Of a stretch of 49,406 bases of DNA, positions 38,316 through 46,810 are shown one piece after another. Position numbers and translations under genes: made by a program. Every line of letters begins with the position of its first letter. Position 1 is the first letter of the stretch. A model generated the notes under the pieces. It did not search any database. It saw nothing but the letters and a program-made list of their open reading frames with translations, and was not told the DNA's origin. The DNA is from an uncultured Pelagibacteraceae bacterium. GTDB taxonomy: Bacteria > Pseudomonadota > Alphaproteobacteria > Pelagibacterales > Pelagibacteraceae. The stretch lies in contig CACPLR010000007.1 in assembly GCA_902634885.1 (NCBI GenBank), forward strand, positions 1 to 49,406. Direction: 5' to 3'.

Positions 38316-39432
38316 TTACAGTTTTATAGTTTGTTTTTAAATAGTTCCCTAAAGTATCTAAAAAATCTGGTACATCTAAAAGAAATGAATCGTGTCCTTT
38401 GTCAGACTCTATCTCTACAAAACCAACATCTGTACCAATTGCGTTAAGCGCTATAACTATCTCTCTATTTTCAGCAGTTGGATATAGCCAATCTGAAGTG
38501 AATGAAATTACAAAAAATTTGGAAGTCGTCTTACTGAAAGCAGCTGATAGATTACCATTAAATTGTTTTGATAAATCGAAGTAATCCATTGCTCTAGTTA
38601 TATACAAGTAACTATTTGCATCAAACCTATCTACAAATACTGATCCTTGGTATCTGAGATAACTTTCAATTTGAAAATCAGCATCAAAACTAAATTTTAA
38701 ATCATCTCTCTCTTGTAACTTTCTACCAAATTTTTCCTGGAGACCTTTTTTCGACAAGTAAGTAATATGTGCCGCCATTCTAGCAACAGCCAAACCTTTA
38801 TCAGGACTTGTTTTATTTTGTTCATACAAACCATTTTTCCAATTAGTATCCGCAAGTATTGCTTGTCTCCCAAGTTCATTGAATGCAATATTTTGTGCGG
38901 AATGACTTGATGTACAGGCAATCGGTATTGCAATATGTGCTTTATCTGGAAAATTCGAAACAAATTGTAATACCTGCATACCACCCATTGACCCACCGAT
39001 AACTGCAAATAATTTATCTATTTTAAAGTGCTCTAGTAGATTGTATTGAGCATTAACCATATCATTAATTGTTATGACTGGAAAATTTGTCCCTATGGGT
39101 TTGCCTGTTTCCTCATTTATTGTACTTGGACCATATGAACCCATACATCCCCCAATTACGTTAGCGCATATGACAAAAAATTGCTCTGTATCAATAGCTT
39201 TACCTGATCCAAGCGCGTAACTCCACCAGCCATCTTTATTTGTAATAGGATTTTTTCCGGCAGCAAATTGATCACCTGTCAATGCATGAAATACTAAAAT
39301 AGCATTATCTTTTTTTTCGTTTAGAGTCCCATATGTCTCATATGAAATTGGAAAATTATAAATTTCTTTTCCACAATCTAATTTCTGTGGCTTTGTTATT
39401 ATAATATTTTTTACCTGTTTTAACTTATTCAT
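38299..39432 (-). CDS. metX: Homoserine O-acyltransferase MetX
   Basis: Acylates homoserine (usually with acetyl-CoA) to give the substrate for sulfur addition in methionine synthesis. It has the alpha/beta-hydrolase fold with nucleophile Ser148 in GGSMGGMQVLQF, an Asp in TSDWLYP near 313 and a His in KGHDSFLLD near 348. ALTGDQFAAG near 50 and NVIGGCMGSYGP near 91 are characteristic of MetX. 377 residues. It is the first gene after a SAM-II riboswitch. Some MetX proteins use succinyl-CoA; that cannot be decided here. Confidence 0.95.
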   Translation of the reverse strand: MNKLKQVKNIIITKPQKLDCGKEIYNFPISYETYGTLNEKKDNAILVFHALTGDQFAAGKNPITNKDGWWSYALGSGKAIDTEQFFVICANVIGGCMGSYGPSTINEETGKPIGTNFPVITINDMVNAQYNLLEHFKIDKLFAVIGGSMGGMQVLQFVSNFPDKAHIAIPIACTSSHSAQNIAFNELGRQAILADTNWKNGLYEQNKTSPDKGLAVARMAAHITYLSKKGLQEKFGRKLQERDDLKFSFDADFQIESYLRYQGSVFVDRFDANSYLYITRAMDYFDLSKQFNGNLSAAFSKTTSKFFVISFTSDWLYPTAENREIVIALNAIGTDVGFVEIESDKGHDSFLLDVPDFLDTLGNYLKTNYKTVNEKRI

Positions 39433-39468
39433 AATTAATTGCAGATTTAACGAATTGAGAGGTAAAAA

Positions 39469-39520
39469 ACTTGTTTAGCAGTTTTTTTATAGCGCTCGCA
39501 ATTCAGTTTAAATCAGCGCA
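39469..39520 (-). ncRNA. SAM-II riboswitch upstream of metX
   Basis: On the minus strand the segment GCGCTGATTTAAACTG (from 39518) continues with AATTGCGAGCGC (to 39491) and then CTGCTAAACAAG (39482-39471). This matches the well-known SAM-II pattern GCGCUGAUUUAA...UUGCAAGCGC followed by a GCUAAA-type 3' strand of the pseudoknot. GCGCT and AGCGC can form stem P1. SAM-II commonly precedes metX or metA in alphaproteobacteria and blocks translation when SAM binds. It ends about 37 bases before the metX ATG, where no clear terminator is seen, so translational control or another mechanism is likely. Boundaries are approximate. Confidence 0.88.
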
Positions 39521-39525
39521 GAAAA

Positions 39526-39554
39526 CTTTTACAAGATAGGTATTTACATGTCAA
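39526..39554 (-). promoter_or_regulatory. Promoter for the metX operon
   Basis: On the minus strand TTGACA (39554-39549), a perfect -35 box, is followed by 17 bases and TAAAAG (39531-39526), a 4/6 match to a -10 box. Predicted transcription starts near 39519, at the 5' edge of the SAM-II aptamer. Confidence 0.65.
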
Positions 39555-39618
39555 TTTTTTTGGAATTAATTGCTTCTTTTGTTTAAATATATAAATATTC
39601 ACTCTAATAATTATTGAT

Positions 39619-40704
39619 ATGAATGTGCCAAATTTTAGAAAAATAGATCTTGTAACCTACAAGCCAGGTAGGTCGTTGTTAAGCTCTAAAAAAAAAGTAA
39701 TTAAACTATCAGCAAATGAGTCGGCTTTTGGTGCAGGAGAAAGAGTTAGACATGTCTTAAGGAATAGAAAGAACAATATTTCAAAATATCCTGACAGTAA
39801 GTTTAAAAAATTAATAGACACTATTTCAAAGAAATTTAATTTAAATAAAGAAAAAATTATATGCGGAGCAGGATCAGATGAAATAATACAAATGATATGC
39901 ACACTCTTTTTAAATAAAGATGATGAGGTCGTCGTTCCACAGTACAGTTTTTTAATGTATAGAATCTATTCAAAAATTGTTGGTGCTAAGGTTAAGTTTG
40001 CAAAAGAAGTAAATTTTAAAGTTTCTGTGGATGAAATCTTGAAAAAAGTAGGTAGAAATACAAAAATAGTTTTTATAGCTAATCCAAATAATCCTACAGG
40101 TACTTATTTAACAAAAAAAGAATTATTAAAATTAAGAAAAAAATTAAATAAGAAAATATTATTGGTTGTGGACGATGCGTACTTTGAATATATGATGAAC
40201 AAAGATTACTCACCAGCTTTAAATATTTTTAAAAATTTAAGCAATGTTTTTATTTTAAGGACGTTCTCAAAAATTCATGGCCTTGCATCATTAAGAGTTG
40301 GCTGGGGTTATGGTGACAAAAAAATAATTAAAGAACTTTATAAAATTAAACCACCATTTAATGTAAATAAATTTGCACAAGATTGTGCTGTAGAGGCTTT
40401 ATATGACAACAAACATATAAAAAATTCTATAAAGCACAATACTTATTGGTGTAAAAAAATTAAGAGTGAGTTACAAAAATATAACATCACCACAAATGAA
40501 GTTACAGCAAATTTCTTTTTATTAAACTTTAAAAACTGTAAATTCTCATCAAACTTTATCTCAAGAAAACTTGAGAATAGGGGAATCATATTAAGAGAGA
40601 TGTATGCTTATGGAATAAAAAATTGTTTAAGATTAACAATAGGTAATGTTAAAGAGAATAAATTATTTTTAAAACAGATGTCGCTGATATTTAAAAATGT
40701 TTAA
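39619..40704 (+). CDS. hisC: Histidinol-phosphate aminotransferase family HisC (possibly aromatic)
   Basis: PLP-dependent aminotransferase. The cofactor lysine is Lys218 in TFSKIHGLASLRVGWG; other signatures are LSANESAFG (near 30), GAGSDEIIQM (near 85), NPNNPTGTY (near 154) and DDAYFEY (near 183). Length 361. It is 8 bases overlapping with tyrA. In alphaproteobacteria a HisC-like enzyme next to tyrA often serves tyrosine or phenylalanine formation as well as histidine. Which reaction dominates cannot be told from sequence alone. Confidence 0.9.
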   Translation: MNVPNFRKIDLVTYKPGRSLLSSKKKVIKLSANESAFGAGERVRHVLRNRKNNISKYPDSKFKKLIDTISKKFNLNKEKIICGAGSDEIIQMICTLFLNKDDEVVVPQYSFLMYRIYSKIVGAKVKFAKEVNFKVSVDEILKKVGRNTKIVFIANPNNPTGTYLTKKELLKLRKKLNKKILLVVDDAYFEYMMNKDYSPALNIFKNLSNVFILRTFSKIHGLASLRVGWGYGDKKIIKELYKIKPPFNVNKFAQDCAVEALYDNKHIKNSIKHNTYWCKKIKSELQKYNITTNEVTANFFLLNFKNCKFSSNFISRKLENRGIILREMYAYGIKNCLRLTIGNVKENKLFLKQMSLIFKNV

Positions 40705-41596
40705 AAAATTACTGATTATAGGATGTGGATTAATTGGATCATCTCTTTTGAGAGCATCTATAAATAAAAAAATTTCAAGACAAATACTAATTTTCGATAA
40801 ATCAAAAAAATATAAGAAGCAAATCAAGAGTATTAATTCAAAAATAATTGTTCTTGATAGACTTGATCAAAATATATCAAGTGTTGATTTCGTAATATTA
40901 AGCACTCCTATGAGTGAATATAAAAAAATAATTCCTATGCTTAATAAATATATTAAATCAGATTGTATAATTACTGATATAGGATCAACTAAATTAAATG
41001 TTTTAAAAATCAAAAATAAAGAATTAAATAATTCATTAACATGGATTATGAGTCATCCAATTGCAGGTTCAGAGGTTAGTGGACCAATTCATGGTACAAA
41101 AAACTTATTTCTAAATAAATGGTGCATTGTTATTGCGGATAAAAATAAAACAAAGCAAAAAAAACTATTAAAATTTTGGAAAATAATTGGCTCAAAGACA
41201 ATTATAATGAAGGCCGATGAGCATGATAGAATTTTTTCTATTACCAGCCATTTGCCACACTTAATTTCCTATAATTTAATCAAAACAGCATTAGATTTTC
41301 AAAAGAAATACAGAAAAAATATTATTAAGTATAGCGCTGGTGGATTAAGAGATTTTTCAAGAACTGCAGCATCCAATGAAATCATGTGGAGAGATATATT
41401 CTTTAGTAATAAAAAGAATATGTTAAATGCAATTAATTTATTTATCAAAAATTTAAATGAGTTTAAAAAGAATATAATTAGTTCTGAAAATACAAAAATA
41501 TTAAAAAAATTAAAAAACTCTAAAAAAGTTAGACGTCAAATAATTGAACTTAAACAAGATGTTTCCAAGCCGGATTTTGGAAGAGAGGATAATTAA
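40697..41596 (+). CDS. tyrA: Prephenate/arogenate dehydrogenase TyrA
   Basis: NAD(P)-dependent oxidation of prephenate or arogenate in tyrosine synthesis. The Rossmann start IIGCGLIGSSLLRASI is followed by VILSTPMSEY (near 67), ITDIGSTKLNVL (near 92), the substrate motif SHPIAGSEVSGP (near 116), and HDRIFSITSHLPHLISYNL (near 176) with the expected catalytic His. At 299 residues it is a single-domain TyrA without chorismate mutase. Its last 4 bases overlap the convergent NlpC/P60 gene. Confidence 0.95.
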   Translation: MFKKLLIIGCGLIGSSLLRASINKKISRQILIFDKSKKYKKQIKSINSKIIVLDRLDQNISSVDFVILSTPMSEYKKIIPMLNKYIKSDCIITDIGSTKLNVLKIKNKELNNSLTWIMSHPIAGSEVSGPIHGTKNLFLNKWCIVIADKNKTKQKKLLKFWKIIGSKTIIMKADEHDRIFSITSHLPHLISYNLIKTALDFQKKYRKNIIKYSAGGLRDFSRTAASNEIMWRDIFFSNKKNMLNAINLFIKNLNEFKKNIISSENTKILKKLKNSKKVRRQIIELKQDVSKPDFGREDN

Positions 41597-42345
41597 ATTG
41601 AAAAAATTTTTTTAACTTTTAAACCAGCAGTTTTTTCAATAAGCTTAATCGTTTTATTTATTGGCATTATCAAAACTCTTTTTCTTGGTCCATAAGCGTG
41701 TACAAATTTTGTTGAATTTAAACAAATTCCAACATGTCCCTTCCAAAAAACAATGTCACCTTTTTTAAATTTTTTTTTAAATTTAAGTCCTTTCTTAAAC
41801 TTTATCTGATCAACAGTATCTCTAGGAAAAAATTTATTATTATAATTATAAATTATTTGCACTAAACCAGAGCAATCAATACCTTTAAAAGTTTTACCTC
41901 CCCATTTATATTTTACATTTTTAAAAAGATTTACAATTTTTATAAAATTTTTAATCTTATGATTTATTGGTTTAACATCATCTTTTCTAATCCAAAAATT
42001 TTTCTTAAACATTAAATATGATTTGTATTTGTTTAAAATTTTAACTTTACTGGCAAATGGTAAATCTTTTCCTGTATACGTAAATTTATTCTCTTTAGAC
42101 AATCTGTATATTTTTGATTTTAGTACGTAAATTTTATGTGAGGTTTGGTATTTATAAAAAAGTTTAAACTTTTTGATAAATCCGACATAATTATCTGTAT
42201 TAATTTTTATTTTATAAAAGTTTTTAGATTTTTTTATAATACTGAAACTTTCGCCAAATAAAATTTGTGTACTGACATTTGAATTATCATTTGGTCTCTC
42301 ATATATATTAGAAAATTCAGAATTGTAGATAAAATTATTTTTCAC
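41593..42345 (-). CDS. NlpC/P60 family cysteine peptidase with SH3-like N-terminus, cytoplasmic
   Basis: Predicted murein-peptide endopeptidase. The C-terminal NlpC/P60 domain (about 132-250) carries the catalytic Cys158 in KGIDCSGLVQIIY, His204 in GHVGICL and a further His216 in KFVHAYGPRK. The N-terminal half (about 8-125) looks like two SH3b-type modules. No signal peptide or membrane segment is visible, so it probably acts in the cytoplasm, similar to YkfC-type gamma-D-glutamyl endopeptidases in murein peptide recycling. It overlaps the upstream AmpG-like permease gene by 11 bases, implying coupled production. Substrate is inferred. Confidence 0.85.
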   Translation of the reverse strand: MKNNFIYNSEFSNIYERPNDNSNVSTQILFGESFSIIKKSKNFYKIKINTDNYVGFIKKFKLFYKYQTSHKIYVLKSKIYRLSKENKFTYTGKDLPFASKVKILNKYKSYLMFKKNFWIRKDDVKPINHKIKNFIKIVNLFKNVKYKWGGKTFKGIDCSGLVQIIYNYNNKFFPRDTVDQIKFKKGLKFKKKFKKGDIVFWKGHVGICLNSTKFVHAYGPRKRVLIMPINKTIKLIEKTAGLKVKKIFSI

Positions 42346-43708
42346 TGAGTTTTAACTTTTTTCTTATAAACCATAGGCAAATTAGTGATGGAACAACCAT
42401 CAATGCAGTTAGAATGAAAAAAATTCCCCAATCACCGTTTAACCAATCGACTAAAGACCCCGATGATGATGCTAGCAAGGTTCTACCTGCTGTCCCTATA
42501 GATGCAAGAAGTGCATATTGTGTAGCTGTATAAGTTCTGTCTACAAGTAAAGATATGAATGCAACAAATGCTACAGTTGCGAATGCAGCTGCAATATCAT
42601 CTAATATCACAGCTGTAGCAAATAATAATTCAGATTTTCCGCTCCAAGCAAGAAGTGTAAACATTAAATTTGTTATAGCCATCAAACCTCCAGCTATAAA
42701 CATTGTCTTTACTGTTCCAGATCTTATCGCAAACAGTCCACCCAATAATGTAAATACAACTGTTGTAATCCATCCAAGTGTTTTTGAATATATTGCTATA
42801 TCTGATTTTGAAAAACCAAGCTCTTTATAAAAAACGATAGACATTCTACCTAAAAAAGCTTCCCCAATTTTAAATAAAAAAACAAATCCTAAAATTCCAA
42901 TAGCAATAGAAAATCCGTTTTTCTTAAAAAAGCTTATTACTGGACCTCCTATAGTGCCTGATAACCAAGATAAAATATTTGTTAAAAAATTATTATTTCC
43001 AAGTTTATTTTTTATTATTTCGTCTGTCTTTTTTTGACATAAAACTCTTTCTGTAAAACTATTTTCATGAACAAACATAAGTGCAATATTCATTAAAATT
43101 ACTACAACACTCATAACTATAAAAGTTGCTTGCCAGTAATTATTAACACCTATTTTTTCAAAATATTCTGCAGTGAACAAAGCTACAACGCCACCAAGTT
43201 TATAACCAGTCCACCAACCAACTACAGCCATGGCTGCACCTGCTGCCATAGACTTAGTTTCATATTCTTCAACTTGCTCAATTCTTAAGGCGTCGACAGT
43301 TATATCTTGTGTAGATGAGGCAATAGCTATCACTAACCCAATAGATATTAGTAAAGCTAAGTTTTCAGATGGATTTATGAAACTCCAAAGGATTAAAGAA
43401 ATTAAAATTAACAACTGCATTAAAACTATCCAGCCACGCCTGTGACCAATTTTTTTTGTTAGATAAGGGATTTGTATTCTGTCAATTAAAGGTGCCCATA
43501 AATAGTTGAATGCATATACTCCAAATATCAGACCCGCCCATCCAATTGTTGATCTACTCAATCCCTCTTCTTTTAACCATAGGGATAAACTGCTTCCTAT
43601 TAAAACCCATGGAAAGCCACTTATTGCACCAAGATGTAAAATTCTTAACATTCGAATATCAAAATAATATTTGAATAAATTTGAAATTTTTTCTTCTTTT
43701 TTCATCAT
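42335..43708 (-). CDS. ampG: AmpG-like major facilitator permease (muropeptide importer)
   Basis: Integral membrane transporter of the AmpG branch of the major facilitator superfamily, with about 12 to 14 hydrophobic helices in 457 residues. The segments GFPWVLIGSSLSLWLKEEGL and IGHRRGWIVLMQ, plus SSTQDITVDALRIEQ, are characteristic of AmpG permeases that bring anhydromuropeptides into the cytoplasm. The start ATG at 43708 overlaps the trkH stop by one base (TGATG); a start at 43798 would add 30 residues overlapping trkH. The next gene encodes an NlpC/P60 peptidase. Confidence 0.87.
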   Translation of the reverse strand: MMKKEEKISNLFKYYFDIRMLRILHLGAISGFPWVLIGSSLSLWLKEEGLSRSTIGWAGLIFGVYAFNYLWAPLIDRIQIPYLTKKIGHRRGWIVLMQLLILISLILWSFINPSENLALLISIGLVIAIASSTQDITVDALRIEQVEEYETKSMAAGAAMAVVGWWTGYKLGGVVALFTAEYFEKIGVNNYWQATFIVMSVVVILMNIALMFVHENSFTERVLCQKKTDEIIKNKLGNNNFLTNILSWLSGTIGGPVISFFKKNGFSIAIGILGFVFLFKIGEAFLGRMSIVFYKELGFSKSDIAIYSKTLGWITTVVFTLLGGLFAIRSGTVKTMFIAGGLMAITNLMFTLLAWSGKSELLFATAVILDDIAAAFATVAFVAFISLLVDRTYTATQYALLASIGTAGRTLLASSSGSLVDWLNGDWGIFFILTALMVVPSLICLWFIRKKLKLSEK

Positions 43709-45156
43709 CAGTATTTTCTCCAAAAGGAAGGAATAAAGAGCACAAGCACTGCAAATAGTTCTAACCTTCCTAATATCATTGCTATACTCAAGATCCATTT
43801 TGAAAAATTAGATAGGTAAGAAAAATTTCCATTTGGACCTATTACATCACCTAAACCAGGTCCAACATTTGATATAGATGTAGCAGCAGCAGATATTGCT
43901 GTAGTGAAATCTAAACCATCTACAGATAGCAAAGCAGTAATAACAAAGAAAATCAATATATATAAGAATATGAAAGAAATAATTGATGCCATAAATTTTT
44001 CATCAACATTATTTTTATCGTACTTAATATTAAATATTCCTCTTGGATAAATAATTCTCATTAACTGATTAGATATAAATTGATAAAGTATTTGAACTCT
44101 AAATATTTTAATACCACATGCGGTAGATCCAGCACAACCACCTATAAACATTAATATTAAGAAATAAATAAGTGGAAACTGTCCCCATTTACTAAAATCA
44201 TTTGTTACATATCCAGTTCCAGTTAAAATTGAAACAACATTGAAAGATACTTCTCTGAAATTTATCTCAAATATGCTTTGATTTTTTAAAGATAAGTAAA
44301 AAAAAATTATAAAAATTGAAAAAATTAAGATTTTTATAAAAGTTTTTATTTGAGCATCGCTAATAAATATTTTTTTATCACCACCCAAATATTTAATGTA
44401 AGCAATAAATGGAACACTTCCAAGAATTATAAAGACAATAGCTGTTATCTCAATTAATCCACTGTCAAAATAACCTATAGATTCGTTGTAATTAGAAAAT
44501 CCTCCAGTTGCTATAGTTGTCATTGAATGAACAATGCTATCAAAAAAACTCATTCCAAAAATTTTATAGAAGAAAGCGCAGACCAAAGTTAATGATGAGT
44601 ATATTACAATTAATCTTATAGAAATTTCTTTAGACTTTGGTAATATTTTTTCTGGTGTATGAGTATTTGATATAACAAATAATTGCATACCTCCAATATT
44701 CATTATTGGCATTAAAGTAATTGCCATTACAATAATTCCAATTCCTCCCAACCATTGAAGCATTGCTCTCCACAATAAGATTGCTTTTGGTGTTTCATCG
44801 AGATTTGTGAGAATAGTTGAGCCAGTAGTTGTAATTCCTGACATACTTTCGAAAAAAGCATTTGTGAATGAAAGACTTAAATCTGAGAAAATAAATGGTA
44901 AAGAGCCAAATATTGCAATACTTAACCATGATAGAGCTGTTAAAAGAAATGCTTGAGGTAAATTTAATTTTTTTTCATAATCTAAATTAGATAAAAAAAA
45001 TAGAACTCCAAAAATAATTGATACTAAGCTAGATCCAATAAAACCTGAGTCTACTTGATTGTAATAAAATTGCGCCATAATAGGCACAATCATAGATAAT
45101 CCTAAAATAATTTGTAAAACACCGAGTATAAAAAAAACGGTTTTATAATTGGACAT
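43708..45156 (-). CDS. trkH: Potassium uptake protein TrkH
   Basis: Membrane channel subunit of the Trk potassium uptake system, normally gated by TrkA, which is not in this window. The four pore loops with selectivity-filter glycines are visible: SGITTTGSTIL (near 109), TTIATGGFSNY (near 221), LTGTGYVTNDF (near 313) and SISNVGPGLGD (near 436). These lie among about ten hydrophobic helices. Length 482 is normal. It begins the leftward unit trkH-ampG-NlpC/P60. Confidence 0.95.
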   Translation of the reverse strand: MSNYKTVFFILGVLQIILGLSMIVPIMAQFYYNQVDSGFIGSSLVSIIFGVLFFLSNLDYEKKLNLPQAFLLTALSWLSIAIFGSLPFIFSDLSLSFTNAFFESMSGITTTGSTILTNLDETPKAILLWRAMLQWLGGIGIIVMAITLMPIMNIGGMQLFVISNTHTPEKILPKSKEISIRLIVIYSSLTLVCAFFYKIFGMSFFDSIVHSMTTIATGGFSNYNESIGYFDSGLIEITAIVFIILGSVPFIAYIKYLGGDKKIFISDAQIKTFIKILIFSIFIIFFYLSLKNQSIFEINFREVSFNVVSILTGTGYVTNDFSKWGQFPLIYFLILMFIGGCAGSTACGIKIFRVQILYQFISNQLMRIIYPRGIFNIKYDKNNVDEKFMASIISFIFLYILIFFVITALLSVDGLDFTTAISAAATSISNVGPGLGDVIGPNGNFSYLSNFSKWILSIAMILGRLELFAVLVLFIPSFWRKY

Positions 45157-45165
45157 TTTGATTGG

Positions 45166-45193
45166 ACATTATTTTATGGTAAATAAATTTCAA
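45166..45193 (-). promoter_or_regulatory. Possible promoter for trkH
   Basis: On the minus strand TTGAAA (45193-45188) is followed, after 16 bases, by TAATGT (45171-45166). The predicted start lies a few bases before the trkH ATG at 45156. Matches are moderate and chance occurrence in AT-rich DNA is possible. Confidence 0.35.
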
Positions 45194-45206
45194 CTCTATA
45201 AGAGTT
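45192..45206. repeat. Inverted repeat between divergent trkH and lysS
   Basis: AACTCT (45192-45197) and AGAGTT (45201-45206) form perfect 6-base arms around ATA. It overlaps the possible trkH -35 box and lies in the shared 85-base region before the class I lysS gene, so it could be an operator. Function is unproven. Confidence 0.35.
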
Positions 45207-45241
45207 ATTAAATACGTTATTTTTAAGTATTTTGCATTTTT

Positions 45242-46810
45242 ATGATTGATAAAATAAATATTGATAAAACAAATGCATGGCCATTTGTAGAAGCAAAAAA
45301 AATCATAAGAGAGAGAAAGAAAAATATAGAAAGTAAGGGAAAAATAACTCTACAAACGGGTTATGGCCCAAGCGGTTTACCTCATATTGGAACATTCGGT
45401 GAAGTTGCAAGGACATCAATGATAGTCAATGCCCTTAATCATTTAACTGACCTTCCTAAAGAGATAATTACTTTTTCAGATGACATGGATGGTTTGAGAA
45501 AAGTCCCAGAGAATGTACCAAACCAAGAAATTTTAAATGCTAACCTACATAAACCCTTAACAGTTGTTCCAGATCCTTTCGGTAAATTTAATAGTTTTGG
45601 AGAACATAATAATGAAATGTTAAAAGATTTTTTAAATAAGTTTGGGTTTAAATATTCTTTTAAAAGTTCAACTGAGCTTTATAAATCTGGAAAGTTTAAT
45701 GAAACTCTCAAATTAATATTAAGTAATTATAAAGGCATAATGAATATTATTTTACCAACCTTAGGTAAAGAGAGGCAGCAAACTTATTCACCCTTTTTGC
45801 CTATTTGCCCAACATCAGGCGCTGTCTTAGAAATACCGATCAAGGAAATCGACGAGAACAATTCCAAAGTTTTGTTTGATAACAATGGAACAGATTTAGA
45901 AAAGAGTATTTTAAATGGTGATTGTAAATTACAATGGAAGGTAGACTGGGCTATGAGATGGTATGCACTTGATGTTGATTTTGAGATGTATGGAAAAGAT
46001 CTCATTGAGAGTGCAATCTTATCAACAAAAATTATAAGATTACTTGGTAAACCTAATCCCTCAGGTTTTGCATATGAATTATTTTTAGATGAAAAAGGAG
46101 AGAAAATTTCAAAATCAAAAGGAAATGGAGTAACTATAGACCAATGGCTAGAGTATGCTTCTCCTCAAAGCTTATCGCTTTATATGTATCAAAACCCTAA
46201 AAGAGCAAAAAAACTTTATAGAGAAGTTGTTCCTAAAGCTGTGGATGAATATTTAGATTTTATTGAAAAAGGCAAAAATCAAAACGATCTTGAAAAATTA
46301 ATGAACCCAGTTTGGCATGTTCATAATGGAAGAATTCCTAATGAAAATACTATTATGTCATTTTCCATGTTGCTAAATTTGGTTGAAACAAGCAATGCAG
46401 ATAGCAAAAAACTACTTTGGAAATTTGTAAAAAAATACAAGCAAGATATAAAAGAGGATGAGCATCCAATTTTTGATAATTTAATCGAGTATGCAATTAA
46501 ATATTTTAATGATGTTATAAAAACTAAAAAAGTTTATAAAACACCTAATGAAAATGAAAAAATTGCGTTAAATGCATTAATAAAGTCCCTTGATAACTGT
46601 AACGATGACATGGCTCCAGAAGAACTTCAGACAAATATATTTACAGTTGGAAAAGATAATGGTTATAAAGAAAACCTAAGGGATTGGTTTAAACTTATTT
46701 ATGAAGTTGTTTTCGGTGATGAGAATGGACCTAGAATGGGTTTCTTTATTAGTTTTTTTGGAGTGCAAGAAACTAAACAACTTATCAAAAATAAATTAAA
46801 TAATGTTTAA
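45242..46810 (+). CDS. lysS: Lysyl-tRNA synthetase, class I (archaeal type)
   Basis: Charges tRNA-Lys with lysine. It has the class I Rossmann signatures: the HIGH-like GPSGLPHIGTFGE (near 43-55) and the KMSKS-like KISKSKGNG (near 288). Class II LysRS, common in most bacteria, has none of these. WAMRWYALDVDFEMYGKDL (near 237) is another class I LysRS element. At 522 residues it is full length. Class I LysRS is known in alphaproteobacteria and archaea. The gene overlaps pyrD by 8 bases. The symbol lysK is also used. Confidence 0.95.
   Translation: MIDKINIDKTNAWPFVEAKKIIRERKKNIESKGKITLQTGYGPSGLPHIGTFGEVARTSMIVNALNHLTDLPKEIITFSDDMDGLRKVPENVPNQEILNANLHKPLTVVPDPFGKFNSFGEHNNEMLKDFLNKFGFKYSFKSSTELYKSGKFNETLKLILSNYKGIMNIILPTLGKERQQTYSPFLPICPTSGAVLEIPIKEIDENNSKVLFDNNGTDLEKSILNGDCKLQWKVDWAMRWYALDVDFEMYGKDLIESAILSTKIIRLLGKPNPSGFAYELFLDEKGEKISKSKGNGVTIDQWLEYASPQSLSLYMYQNPKRAKKLYREVVPKAVDEYLDFIEKGKNQNDLEKLMNPVWHVHNGRIPNENTIMSFSMLLNLVETSNADSKKLLWKFVKKYKQDIKEDEHPIFDNLIEYAIKYFNDVIKTKKVYKTPNENEKIALNALIKSLDNCNDDMAPEELQTNIFTVGKDNGYKENLRDWFKLIYEVVFGDENGPRMGFFISFFGVQETKQLIKNKLNNV

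Noticed and set aside
39570-39597. TTGCTT...TAAATA as a hisC promoter
   Set aside because: Weak matches to consensus in AT-rich DNA; a hisC promoter must lie in this 186-base gap, but I could not choose one.
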